Assembly: GCA_024280575.1 (NCBI GenBank)
Contig: JAJRPV010000048.1
Span: forward strand, 1-36,243
Direction of reading: 5' to 3'
DNA length: 36,243 bases
DNA from: Campylobacterales bacterium
GTDB lineage: Bacteria > Campylobacterota > Campylobacteria > Campylobacterales > Sulfurospirillaceae
The translations under genes and the position numbers were made by a program. Below the pieces are notes generated by a model. It worked only from the letters and a program-made list of their open reading frames with translations, did no database searches and was not told the origin of the DNA. Every line of letters starts with the position of its first letter. Within the stretch, counting starts at the first letter, position 1. Positions 16,758 through 25,833 of this stretch are shown here, one piece after another.

Positions 16758-18281
16758 TTAATCTCTCAAGCCGACTCTTAGTGCTTCTTGAAAACTTGTT
16801 GTACCATTTTCTACTAAGGAGCTAATTTTTTGAGATAATAGAACCAAACCATTTCTGTGCATAATTTCCCTTATCTCAAAATCATTCATGCCTTTTTTCA
16901 ACATACTTTTTACTTCACCACTCATGAGAAATAGTTCTCCAACTGCAACTCTTCCTTTGTAGCCAGTAAAATTACACTGATTACAACCTTTTGATTTATA
17001 TATTTTTGTATCTTTTTTGATACCAAACTCTACCTTAAACTCCTCATTCTCGTCATCTTCAATTTTGCAGTGTGGACATAGCACTCTAACAAGTCTTTGT
17101 GCTAAAACTCCTAGTAAACTTGAGCTGATGAGGAACTCTTCTACGCCCATATCTATCAACCTTGTTAGAGCAGCTGTTGTATTGTTTGTATGCAAAGTTG
17201 ATAGTAAAAGATGTCCTGTGAGGGCTGATTGTATTGCTATCTTTGCAGTTTCCGTATCTCTTATCTCACCAACCATCACAATATCAGGATCTTGTCTCAA
17301 AATAGACCTCAAGCCCGAGGCAAATGTCAGTCCTGTTTTTGCATTAACTTGGATTTGGTTTATATTGTTTGCTTTATATTCAACTGGATCTTCTATCGTA
17401 ATGATATTTTTTTCCGGAGTTGCAATTGCACTTAAGAAAGAATGAAGCGTAGTTGATTTTCCACTTCCTGTAGGACCTGTGACTAAAATCATACCATAAG
17501 AGTGCGATAATAGCGTTTTAAATTCTTCTGTCATATACGAGTCAAATCCTAGACCTTCCAAGGTTGGTATGGTGGATGAATCCATCAATATTCTCATAAC
17601 AACTCTCTCGCCATAATATGTCGGCAATGTTGAAACTCTAACATCCAAACTCTTGCCAGATATTTTTACAGCAGTTCTTCCATCTTGTGGCACTCTTTTT
17701 TCAGATATATCTAAATTTGAGATAACTTTTATACGGTTAATTATGAGATTTATAATATGTTTGTCTAAATCCACATGTTTTATCAAAGCCCCATCAATTC
17801 TAAATCTTACAATTCCTCTACTTTCATGAGTTTCTATGTGTATATCAGAAGATCTTTTTTTAATTGCTTGATAGAAAAGTGAATTTACAAACTTTATAAT
17901 AGGAGCTGACTCTTCACTTGTTAGTATATCAGAACTGGTTTTCAGAAACTCGGATAATGAAATATCATCTTCAATAAATTCTTCTTTTTCATCTTCACTA
18001 AATGCACTGCTTAGTTCTTTATCGCTTCTTTTCTCTATATATTTATTGTAAAGTCTTTCGTAAGATGCGGCATCAACAAAACATACATCACATTCGATAG
18101 AAAGCTTTGCGAGATAATTTAATCCGTCACTTATATATGCTTTGTCCAATACTGCAAAAGGTTTTGTGTCTATATTGGTCAGCAAAAGATAGTTTTTTAC
18201 TAAAAGGTTGATATCTAGGCCAATATAATTAGCTGGTTGTAAATCTATATTTTCAAATGTTGGTATATTTTCTATTTTCAT
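16758..18281 (-). CDS. gspE: Type II secretion ATPase GspE
   Basis: 507 residues. Walker A GPTGSGKST is at 269-277, the Asp box ITIEDPVE at 293-300, Walker B region PDIVMVGEIRD at 331-341 and the His box region SALTGHLLLSTLHTN follows. The C-terminal zinc module has C401, C404, C432 and C435, typical of GspE rather than PilT. An N-terminal GspL-binding region (1-110) is short and divergent. Powers pseudopilus extension from the cytoplasm. Overlaps gspD by 4 nt. Confidence 0.95.
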   Translation of the reverse strand: MKIENIPTFENIDLQPANYIGLDINLLVKNYLLLTNIDTKPFAVLDKAYISDGLNYLAKLSIECDVCFVDAASYERLYNKYIEKRSDKELSSAFSEDEKEEFIEDDISLSEFLKTSSDILTSEESAPIIKFVNSLFYQAIKKRSSDIHIETHESRGIVRFRIDGALIKHVDLDKHIINLIINRIKVISNLDISEKRVPQDGRTAVKISGKSLDVRVSTLPTYYGERVVMRILMDSSTIPTLEGLGFDSYMTEEFKTLLSHSYGMILVTGPTGSGKSTTLHSFLSAIATPEKNIITIEDPVEYKANNINQIQVNAKTGLTFASGLRSILRQDPDIVMVGEIRDTETAKIAIQSALTGHLLLSTLHTNNTTAALTRLIDMGVEEFLISSSLLGVLAQRLVRVLCPHCKIEDDENEEFKVEFGIKKDTKIYKSKGCNQCNFTGYKGRVAVGELFLMSGEVKSMLKKGMNDFEIREIMHRNGLVLLSQKISSLVENGTTSFQEALRVGLRD

Positions 18282-20071
18282 TTTTTTGAAATATTCTTTA
18301 CAAATTTTTGCTCTAAAGTATTAATTTTTGAAAGCATTGCTCTCAAAGATGAAAGTTGTGTGCTTTTATTGATAATATATGGTGTCAGCACCACTAGCAA
18401 ACTAATCTTATCGTTAGTATCTTCATCATATTTAAAAGCTTGGCCTAAAATCGGTATATCACCCAAAATAGGGATTTTTGAGGTGGTGTTACTCTTCTTG
18501 TTTTTAACTAATCCACCTATGATGATACTCTCGCCATTCTTGACTATAGCTGTTGTTTCCACATCTCTTTTGGTTGTAGTAGGTATCCCCGCCTTGCTGC
18601 CTGGCACCACATCCTCCATCACTATTTTCACATGTAAAAATACTTTATTATCGCTGGAGATTCTAGGTTTTACTTTTAGTGTTAGGCCTATATCTTGCCT
18701 TGTATAAGTATTTTTGGTCACATCGGTTGTAGCCTGTCCGACAGTTCCTTGCGTGATTATCGATTCTGTTTTACCCACATATATAGAAGATTCAATATTG
18801 TTAATACAAAGCAAGGAGGGTTGTGATAAAACATTTGCAGCACCATTCATACTCAAAAGAGATATGGAAGCACCAAGAGCTAATCCTCTGGTCACAGTTG
18901 GCAAACTTAATCCGATTGTTGCCGGATCAAAAGCAATAGCACTAGCATCAGGGGAGCCCAAGGCTGCGCTAAAAGAGTATAGTCCTGAAGAGTTGGTTAT
19001 ACCTCCCAAAATACCATATTTAGCGCCTATCTTACTAGATATAGAATCACTTATCTCAACTATTTTTGCACTGACAAACACCTGTTGTCTTGGTGTATCC
19101 AAAGCACTTATGAGAGTTTTGATTTCATTAAATTCTTCATTTGAAGCATATATGACAAGAGAATTTGTTTCCTCATCTGCTGTAAAAGTTGGTTTCTTTA
19201 TATCTTTTTTAATTTTCTTTTTTCCGGATTCAGGTTTGCTCAGTATGATAGATTTAAGTGTCTTTGCGAGTGCTTTTGCATCGGCATTTTTAAGACTTAC
19301 TATATGTAGAGTCATCTGAGACACCTCATCTTTTATATCTAGTTTTTTAACTTGCGCCACTAACGATTTTATAATCTTTTTACTAGAAACAATTATTAGA
19401 GTATTTGTGCTTTCATCAGAAAAAATATCAACTTTTTGGCTAGGCATTTTCTGATTATAAATACTATTTGCAATACTTTTTATCTTTGGTAGCACAGAAG
19501 AAACTTTAGAGTTTTGCAGAGTATAAAATTTTATATCTTTTTTCTTTTGAGAATCAAGCCTGTAAACCAGACTTCTAACACTTTTTAGATTTTTAGGATA
19601 ATCTGTGATAATTAAACTGTTTGCCTCCTTGGAAACAGCTATTTTTCCATATTTACTCAACAAAAACCTTACCTGAGTTAACATCTGCGTAGCTGACAGA
19701 TTCTTTACGCCAATGATATCGGTTTGTATTTGATTTAATAAACTTCTTGATCTCATCGGAGGTGATTCTCTGGCAGCATCACTGCTTCTCACAACTTGAA
19801 AATAACCACTATGGCTGTCTATCAGCGTATACCCTTTGTTTTTCAAAACGCTGATAAGCAAATCATATACTTGACTTTTTTTGACAGGTTTTACAGATAT
19901 GAAATTAACTTTGCCCGGTATATTGTAGTTGAGGAGTATATTTTTATCACTAATCTTGGAGACCATTTTAACAAAAGCATTTATCTCTAAATCTTTAAAA
20001 TTTATCTCGACACTTTTTTCACCTGCAAACAAAAAACTAACAAATATAATTAAAATACTAATTAATCTCAT
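18278..20071 (-). CDS. gspD: Type II secretion outer-membrane secretin GspD
   Basis: 597 residues with a signal peptide (MRLISILIIFVSFLFAG), then N0-N3 ring domains to about residue 315 and the secretin barrel after that, including the conserved VETTAIVKNGESIIIGGL and IPILGDIPILGQAF. It forms the outer-membrane exit gate. Length is near the usual 600-700; the C-terminal S domain is short. Overlaps gspC by 14 nt. Confidence 0.95.
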   Translation of the reverse strand: MRLISILIIFVSFLFAGEKSVEINFKDLEINAFVKMVSKISDKNILLNYNIPGKVNFISVKPVKKSQVYDLLISVLKNKGYTLIDSHSGYFQVVRSSDAARESPPMRSRSLLNQIQTDIIGVKNLSATQMLTQVRFLLSKYGKIAVSKEANSLIITDYPKNLKSVRSLVYRLDSQKKKDIKFYTLQNSKVSSVLPKIKSIANSIYNQKMPSQKVDIFSDESTNTLIIVSSKKIIKSLVAQVKKLDIKDEVSQMTLHIVSLKNADAKALAKTLKSIILSKPESGKKKIKKDIKKPTFTADEETNSLVIYASNEEFNEIKTLISALDTPRQQVFVSAKIVEISDSISSKIGAKYGILGGITNSSGLYSFSAALGSPDASAIAFDPATIGLSLPTVTRGLALGASISLLSMNGAANVLSQPSLLCINNIESSIYVGKTESIITQGTVGQATTDVTKNTYTRQDIGLTLKVKPRISSDNKVFLHVKIVMEDVVPGSKAGIPTTTKRDVETTAIVKNGESIIIGGLVKNKKSNTTSKIPILGDIPILGQAFKYDEDTNDKISLLVVLTPYIINKSTQLSSLRAMLSKINTLEQKFVKNISKK

Positions 20072-20858
20072 AGATAATCTCCTTCATTTCTCCACCTCTC
20101 TCAAAACCTATCCTCATAGTAGTTGTACTATCTAGCCTATTGTAGTAAGGCAATAAATCCATAATACTTTTTAGCTCATTTCCATCAACGCTTTTTATGA
20201 TATCTCCTACTTTTAATCTCATTCTATCAAAAAATGAACCTCTTCTTACATAACTGAGTCTTAAACCTGCAAATTGTTTGCTTTTTCTCAACTCTTGCAC
20301 TCTTACATCTCTCAGGGCTTGTCTTATATTTTGCGTATATTTTTTAAATTCAACTCTCTTAACGCCAATATAACCTCCATTTTCTGTTTGCAGGGATGGC
20401 TTTATTGTCGTTTTATAAACACTAGTCGTTTTTGTGTTTTCCAGTACTAGTTTTATTTTTCTTCCCTCTTTTAAAAACACGGCATAATCAATACCTATTT
20501 TAATAACTTTCGCATTTTTATAGCTTTGGTTTAAATCTAAAAAAACTGTCTCCCTGCCATCTTTGAAAACTATAAATTTTTTGTCATTCTCCGAATAACA
20601 GGCCTGCAATAGTATCTTTCCTAACTTTTCTTTTTGCTTGATTTGTGGCAAAACCTTTTTCATTTCTGAAACACTTAAATTTAAAAATTTTGGAAACCTA
20701 TTTAAATATTGAGATTTTTTATAGCTTACATGTAGGTCTTGTATTTTTTTATTATCAAGTACAATAACCAGAATCGAGCTAAGAAGTAGAGCAATTAACG
20801 GTGGCACAACAACCCACCACAAGAAAGAGATAAACTTGGAATTAGTAAGCGAATTCAT
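20058..20858 (-). CDS. gspC: GspC-like inner-membrane clamp protein with PDZ domain
   Basis: 266 residues: a membrane anchor at about 12-34, a central HR-like domain, and a C-terminal PDZ domain from about 195 (GLRLSYVRRGSFFDRMRLK then VGDIIKSVDGNEL). This matches GspC, which links the inner-membrane platform to the GspD N0 domain and takes part in substrate selection. Assignment rests on architecture and on its position next to gspD. Confidence 0.8.
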   Translation of the reverse strand: MNSLTNSKFISFLWWVVVPPLIALLLSSILVIVLDNKKIQDLHVSYKKSQYLNRFPKFLNLSVSEMKKVLPQIKQKEKLGKILLQACYSENDKKFIVFKDGRETVFLDLNQSYKNAKVIKIGIDYAVFLKEGRKIKLVLENTKTTSVYKTTIKPSLQTENGGYIGVKRVEFKKYTQNIRQALRDVRVQELRKSKQFAGLRLSYVRRGSFFDRMRLKVGDIIKSVDGNELKSIMDLLPYYNRLDSTTTMRIGFERGGEMKEIIYEIN

Positions 20859-21351
20859 ATTTCATCCCCTCTTTTGTTTTCTTAAAATACTGTTGCAAAA
20901 AAGTATCTTTCATCGTATCACTCTTAAGCAATATAAAACCTTTATGCTTAAAAATTTCAACTTCCCCTACAAAATCACCACGCTTAGATGTACCTTTTAT
21001 TTTCACTTTTGTTGGAGATAAAACAGTGTATGTGATATATGAATTTGAAATTTTGAAATTTTTCAGTATCGGTATATTTTTACTAAGTCGCAAATTTTTT
21101 AAGTCTATTTCATTATAAAAAAACCACAACCGAGCTTCAATTTGCCCAATATTTGCCACCTTTACACTTTTAAAATATACTTTTATATCGCTTGCTATAA
21201 ATTTATATCTTTTATCTGCTTTTTTTTGTGCAATTATTATTATATTATTATCTTGCATATTTTGTATAAAATTATCCCAAAGCAAATTTTTTGGAAAAAG
21301 CAAAACAATCCAAAAAAGAATTAGAAGTATAAATATAATAGCTTTTTTCAT
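20842..21351 (-). CDS. Small inner-membrane protein of the type II locus, GspN-like
   Basis: 169 residues with one N-terminal membrane segment (4-19) and a beta-rich periplasmic part. The sequence is not clearly recognisable; size, topology and position between gspM-like and gspC-like genes suggest GspN. It overlaps both neighbours (17 and 4 nt), so it is part of the same translationally coupled operon. Confidence 0.5.
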   Translation of the reverse strand: MKKAIIFILLILFWIVLLFPKNLLWDNFIQNMQDNNIIIIAQKKADKRYKFIASDIKVYFKSVKVANIGQIEARLWFFYNEIDLKNLRLSKNIPILKNFKISNSYITYTVLSPTKVKIKGTSKRGDFVGEVEIFKHKGFILLKSDTMKDTFLQQYFKKTKEGMKYEFAY

Positions 21352-21737
21352 AATTGCACCTCTACATGTAGAGATATTTTATTGTTATTTTTCTGCACAT
21401 TTAATACTTTGATATTAAAATTAGAATTAAACAAAATCTTCATAATTTGTTCCAAATTAATCTGAGACAAATTGCTAAAATCCAAAACATATGTTTTGCC
21501 TTTTAATGTCTCTTTTTTCGGTTTTGATATAGCCTTTAATCTTGCAAATATATTTTTGTATTTTTTATTAGATCTCCATTTTTCTTTCAGCAAAATAAGT
21601 GTATTTGATTGATGCTTGAAACTATTAAAAACTTTTTGCTCTTCTTTTAATCTTCCTTGAGAAACAAATAAAAATAAAGCAAAAAATATTGATAAAAGTG
21701 CTAGTAAGACGATAGAATATTGTTTGAATCTACTCAC
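21348..21737 (-). CDS. GspM-like assembly protein
   Basis: 129 residues: N-terminal membrane segment at 8-26, a coiled stretch, then a small ferredoxin-like domain with the final strand NKISLHVEVQL. This is the topology of GspM, partner of GspL in the platform. The sequence itself is too divergent for a firm call. Overlaps its neighbours by 4 nt each. Confidence 0.55.
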   Translation of the reverse strand: MSRFKQYSIVLLALLSIFFALFLFVSQGRLKEEQKVFNSFKHQSNTLILLKEKWRSNKKYKNIFARLKAISKPKKETLKGKTYVLDFSNLSQINLEQIMKILFNSNFNIKVLNVQKNNNKISLHVEVQL

Positions 21738-22678
21738 AATGAAACCTCAATCATATAGTCTCTTTTTAACCTGCCTGTTCTTAATATTTTATATTTTTTA
21801 GCTATGTATTTTTTAAATTTTTGTTCCTTTTCTGTACTATCTAATTTTACAGAAAATTTCAAATGTTCTTTTTTATATGATAATGAACTAAAAAACCCAT
21901 CTTTGGATAATTTAAATTTTCCTAGATACACTATGACCATCTTTAGATTGCTTTGTTGCAAATCAATCCTCGATAGTTCGTCTTGCATACTTTTTATTTG
22001 GAAAGTAGTTTTTGGAAGGTTGTATTTTTTTACTAGTGTATTTTTTTGCTTTACTAGAAAACTTCTATCTCTTTGTAATTTTAAAACATTTAAAAAGAGC
22101 ATAGATACCAAAATCACCAAAAGCCACAAAATAAGATTTGATTCTTTTGAATTTATCTTTATGTTTTGAAAACTTTTAGAATATATATAATTTGTTGAAA
22201 GTTTTTTTTCTTCCAAAACATCATCAACATTCATATCTAATGAGGAATTTAAAAATTTTGATGGTACATATGTGATAACTCCTTCACTTGAAGCTATTGC
22301 GTATGTGCCGTTAATCCTCAAAGCTACATCTTTATCCATAAATTCACTTTGTGCTGTATAAATCTTTTCCACTAGATGCATATCCACACCTATGAGTTCT
22401 AGCTCTTTGATTATATTTTGTATATCATACGCTATAAATATAAATTCATTTTTATCTAATTTAAATACTTTAAATTTAAAAGCTCCAGCAGGTAAAATCC
22501 CATCAAATATAGAAGCAGCCATTTTGCTGGCTTCATAAGCATATCTTAAATTTAAAGTAGTTTTTTTTGCCCAATAAAACTCTGGTGATAAAACTAAATC
22601 ACTTTTTTCAAATAATTTTTCTTTAAAGTTTTTTGTAACTAAATAAATAGGTTTTTTCTCTTTATTAAAAAAACTCAA
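21734..22678 (-). CDS. GspL-like platform protein
   Basis: 314 residues: an actin-like cytoplasmic part (1-175) that would dock GspE, one membrane segment (about 183-200, LILWLLVILVSMLFLNVL), then a coiled coil and a small periplasmic domain. Fits GspL in layout, but is shorter than the roughly 400-residue proteobacterial protein. Overlaps gspK by 14 nt and gspM by 4 nt. Confidence 0.6.
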   Translation of the reverse strand: MSFFNKEKKPIYLVTKNFKEKLFEKSDLVLSPEFYWAKKTTLNLRYAYEASKMAASIFDGILPAGAFKFKVFKLDKNEFIFIAYDIQNIIKELELIGVDMHLVEKIYTAQSEFMDKDVALRINGTYAIASSEGVITYVPSKFLNSSLDMNVDDVLEEKKLSTNYIYSKSFQNIKINSKESNLILWLLVILVSMLFLNVLKLQRDRSFLVKQKNTLVKKYNLPKTTFQIKSMQDELSRIDLQQSNLKMVIVYLGKFKLSKDGFFSSLSYKKEHLKFSVKLDSTEKEQKFKKYIAKKYKILRTGRLKRDYMIEVSL

Positions 22679-23537
22679 AGTTGCTCACCTTCTTTGTTTT
22701 CATATCATAGATAAATGAAGCTCTATCTTTGATTGAATTTACTTGATAATACATTTTAACTAAAATATCATAATTGTTTTCTTTGCTAAATTTTTTTAAG
22801 TTATATTTCATAGCTATTTCTTTGTCTTCTTTACTACTATTTAGATCGCTACAGCCTGTAAAATTTTCACTGTCTAATCCGAGTAAAAAAGTTATTTCCT
22901 TACTCATCCTATCACAATCAACTATACTGGAATTTTTTCCGCCAAAATAGATTAACTGATTCCATGGAACATTAAAAATATTTTTATCCTGAACAACATC
23001 TGCATAATAATTTTCTAATATTTCAAACTGAGTCTTATTGTAAATACTTCCATTTGAATACTTAACTTCATGCAAAGAAATTTCGCTCAAGGCCTCTCTT
23101 TCCACACTGTCTTGATCGATACTATCTAATACCAAAGCGATAAAAAAACTAGGATCTAAAATATTATAAGTTTCACAAATTTTTTGTAAAAATTGTACAA
23201 GGTTTTTATTTATTTTTTTGTTTATAAGTATAGAATTTATATTTATCTTATCACTCAAAGGTTTTATTTCGACTTCAAGTCCTAGTCCGCTTCTATCATC
23301 GTAAAAAGGAGGTGTTCCCAAAAGAAAGGTTGAAAAATCCTTATCATCTTCAATCTCACTGGCATAACTATCTAAAAGCTTTTTCACATCACTACACAAA
23401 ACTGCGCTCTGATCTCTTTTTTTTACATTATTTACCTCATCAAAGGCTCTATTTGACAGTGTAAATATATAAGCTATTAGGGATGTCAAAATAACAATAA
23501 ATCCGATAGTTATGAGTAGTGCTATACCTTTTTTCAT
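22665..23537 (-). CDS. gspK: GspK-like minor pseudopilin
   Basis: 290 residues. The N-terminus MKKGIALLITIGFIVILT is a prepilin-type leader with hydrophobic segment that lacks Glu at +5 (Ile/Thr instead), a hallmark of GspK. The body contains the SAM-like helical region (DKININSILINKK, SFFIALVLDSIDQD). GspK caps the pseudopilus tip with GspI and GspJ. It heads the minus-strand operon and diverges from gspG, which is unusual because GspK normally follows GspJ. Confidence 0.8.
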   Translation of the reverse strand: MKKGIALLITIGFIVILTSLIAYIFTLSNRAFDEVNNVKKRDQSAVLCSDVKKLLDSYASEIEDDKDFSTFLLGTPPFYDDRSGLGLEVEIKPLSDKININSILINKKINKNLVQFLQKICETYNILDPSFFIALVLDSIDQDSVEREALSEISLHEVKYSNGSIYNKTQFEILENYYADVVQDKNIFNVPWNQLIYFGGKNSSIVDCDRMSKEITFLLGLDSENFTGCSDLNSSKEDKEIAMKYNLKKFSKENNYDILVKMYYQVNSIKDRASFIYDMKTKKVSNFEFF

Positions 23538-23633
23538 ATAGATATTTTACATATTTACCTGTTAAGACATACTGAATAGTTCAATTTTTTTGCAAAAATA
23601 TATTTTTACCCATCAAAGTTCAATCTAAACTTC

Positions 23634-23641
23634 GCTATAAT
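23634..23641 (+). promoter_or_regulatory. -10 promoter of gspG
   Basis: GCTATAAT lies 28 nt upstream of the gspG ATG, preceded by the octamer AGTTCAAT at 23617-23624, which also occurs at 23578-23585. The direct repeat could be a regulator site; this is speculative. Confidence 0.5.
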
Positions 23642-23669
23642 ATAATTACTTAAAAACTCGGAGTTATTT

Positions 23670-24086
23670 ATGAAAAAAGGTTTTTCACTTATTGAACTTA
23701 TGATAGTTATCATCATTTTAGGGCTTTTGGCTTCTTTGGTTTTGCCAAATCTTATTGGTCAAAGTGAACAGGCTAAAAGAAAGCTTACTTGTGTGCAAAT
23801 GCACTCACTTGGCAATGCTCTTAAATCTTTTAAAATTGCAAACAGCGCTTATCCAACTACCAGTGAAGGGCTAAAGGCTCTTATCACAAATCCTAATCCA
23901 TCTCTTTATACATCATATCCAGATGGTGGTTTTATAGATGGAAAGAAAATGCCGACGGATCCTTGGAAAACTCCCTACATATATATAAAAACTTCTAACT
24001 CTTTTGATATTATCTCTTTAGGAGCTGACAAAAAGGAAGGTGGAAGTGGTGACGACAAGGATATAAAACTATCTACATGCGAGTAA
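23670..24086 (+). CDS. gspG: Major pseudopilin GspG
   Basis: 138 residues. The prepilin leader is very short (MKKG) with cleavage before FSLIELMIVIIILG and Glu at +5. The C-terminal half has the GspG core LPTTSEGLKAL-like segment (YPTTSEGLKAL), MPTDPWKTPYIY and the calcium-loop region GADKKEGGSGDDKDI. Forms the pseudopilus shaft. CGGAG precedes the ATG. Overlaps gspH by 10 nt. Confidence 0.95.
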   Translation: MKKGFSLIELMIVIIILGLLASLVLPNLIGQSEQAKRKLTCVQMHSLGNALKSFKIANSAYPTTSEGLKALITNPNPSLYTSYPDGGFIDGKKMPTDPWKTPYIYIKTSNSFDIISLGADKKEGGSGDDKDIKLSTCE

Positions 24087-24618
24087 AAGCTTTTAGCTTG
24101 ATGGAGTTGATAGTAGTAATTTTGCTATTAGGAATCATGTTTTCATTGGCGCTTACAAGCTTTAAATCAAAAAAGGATAATATAAAAATTCCAACTATAA
24201 AAGAGATACCTTTGTATTTTAAAAAATTAAAATTAAAGGGCAATTCTACTTTTCTTATATATGGAGATAAATGTAAAAAAATGCACTGTTGTCAAATGAA
24301 ACAGATGATAAAAATAGTATAACCATGCCATTTGATAAAAATTCTATAGTTTACAAGATGAATAACCTAGGAATTATAAAAAAATTTGATTTTGATGATT
24401 TAGTTTTAGAAAAAAAAGAGCAACATGTATGCTTTAAACTTGATTTAAAAAAAGGAAAATTTACCGATAAGTTTATACTAAAGTCTTACGATGAGTTTCT
24501 GCTTTTTCTCCCATTTTTTCAGCAAATTAAAAGTTTTAACTCTCTATAAAAAGCTAAAGATGCATATTTTCAAGTCAATTTATATCCAAAGAGCATAGAT
24601 TACTACTACCACAAATAA
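24077..24618 (+). pseudogene. GspH-like minor pseudopilin, broken by a frameshift and a stop
   Basis: The first part (24077 onward) has a normal prepilin N-terminus (AFSLMELIVVILLLG) and runs to YGDKCKK before leaving frame at a run of seven A (24275-24281). One extra A would join it to the next frame (NALLSNETDDKNSITMPFDK) that ends FNSL at TAA 24547-24549. Beyond that TAA the same frame continues coherently as KAKDAYFQVNLYPKSIDYYY and ends at TAA 24616-24618. So one deletion and one nonsense change separate it from an intact gene of about 180 codons. Either the minor pseudopilin is decaying or the sequence has errors here. Confidence 0.65.
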
Positions 24619-25015
24619 CAAATCAGGATACATACTTATGGAGATAATCGTAAGTATAATAATACTCTCCATTGTAGGGCTTGCTCTTTTAAAAATTAAC
24701 TCAAACCAAAAGAAGCTTTATTTAATCGCTGAAAAAAAACTTAATTTTTCAAGATATGTATCTTTAGTTCTTGATCAACACTCCATAAACTTGCATAATA
24801 AAGATATAAATTTATACGACTTAGTCAAAGACAAGTATAATTTGAAAAATGATTATGAAATCCAAGGATTAAAAAAACTAAAAATTCACTACTCTCAAAA
24901 GTATAAATCTATCATAAATATGAAACAAGACGATAAAAGCATAAACATACTGATAGATGAGATAATACTCAGCAATAAAGATGGCGTATCAAAATTTCTT
25001 ACGGTAAAGCAATAA
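24599..25015 (+). CDS. GspI-like minor pseudopilin, non-canonical start
   Basis: The hydrophobic N-terminus KSGYILMEIIVSIIILSI has prepilin cleavage after G and Glu at +5, so translation must start upstream of the ATG at 24638, which would remove the leader. The only candidate in frame before the stop at 24596-24598 is ATT at 24599 (used rarely in bacteria, e.g. infC); it overlaps the end of gspH. A missed base is equally possible. The remaining 115 residues are a small soluble domain. Confidence 0.55.
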   Translation: MTTTTNNKSGYILMEIIVSIIILSIVGLALLKINSNQKKLYLIAEKKLNFSRYVSLVLDQHSINLHNKDINLYDLVKDKYNLKNDYEIQGLKKLKIHYSQKYKSIINMKQDDKSINILIDEIILSNKDGVSKFLTVKQ

Positions 25016-25018
25016 ATC

Positions 25019-25522
25019 ATGACAAAAAAAGGTTTTACTCTTGTTGAGATTTTAGTATCAATCGTTCTTTTAGGGTTAATTAGCGTTTTTGTATCATCAA
25101 CTATTTATCAAACAAAAAACAATAACAAGTTATTTAAAGATAAAGTATTTAAAAGCACAAAAAATGAGATTTTTTTAGATACCCTATATAAAGATATTTT
25201 ATTATCAAGTAACTTAAACATAAGTAATTATAAAAAATATACTATAATACAATTATTAAGCAATAATTCAGTTTATGGCATAAGCCATCCATATATTGCA
25301 TGGCTTGTATTGAAACAAAATAATACGATTGTAAGACTAGAATCTGCAAAAAAAATTTCATTGCCCATCAGTGAAAATGTGCAGAAATTCGTATATATGG
25401 ATACTGCACAGAAAAATTGTCAATATTTTCAGGCGAATCTTTCTAAAGATAAAAAATCTGTCCTTATTTTTATAAAAATTAAAAAACAAAAACCCATTAT
25501 CTATGAAATAAATAAATTATAA
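25019..25522 (+). CDS. GspJ-like minor pseudopilin
   Basis: 167 residues. Prepilin leader MTKKG followed by FTLVEILVSIVLLGL (Glu at +5). The rest is a divergent soluble domain. Position after gspG-H-I makes GspJ likely. Starts 3 nt after gspI and ends the pseudopilin operon. Confidence 0.7.
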   Translation: MTKKGFTLVEILVSIVLLGLISVFVSSTIYQTKNNNKLFKDKVFKSTKNEIFLDTLYKDILLSSNLNISNYKKYTIIQLLSNNSVYGISHPYIAWLVLKQNNTIVRLESAKKISLPISENVQKFVYMDTAQKNCQYFQANLSKDKKSVLIFIKIKKQKPIIYEINKL

Positions 25523-25833
25523 AAACTTATATATCTATTTTGCTTATATTTATAATAATATATTCAAATATACCTATGAGTTTTTCATTCCTTCGTTGTT
25601 ACTTTCTGTAACTATTCTTCAATAAATTAAAATAAATAAAATATATATTTATACAATTATAATCATAACTTATGCCTTTATATCGTACTCTAACGGGGTT
25701 TAATATGAGTTTTTCTTATGAAAAAGTATTTTTTATTATAATCTTTTCTTAAGTTAAAAAATGACAAAATAATGATGTTTTAAATATATTAATATTATTT
25801 ATTTTTATATTTATATTGAAAAAGGAGATATGA
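25523..25833 (+). other. Intergenic region upstream of the sox operon
   Basis: 311 nt, very AT-rich. It contains TATAAT at 25737-25742, about 90 nt before soxC, as a possible promoter, and AAAGGAG (25821-25827) as the soxC ribosome-binding site. No gene, repeat or clear terminator for gspJ is visible. Confidence 0.4.

Noticed and set aside
24289-24549. Separate gene starting at TTG 24289
   Set aside because: It has no signal sequence or ribosome-binding site and reads as the middle of the gspH-like gene shifted by one base.
25523-25833. Small open frames (for example MSFSYEKVFF...) upstream of soxC
   Set aside because: Very short, no ribosome-binding site, sequence of plain AT-rich spacer composition.
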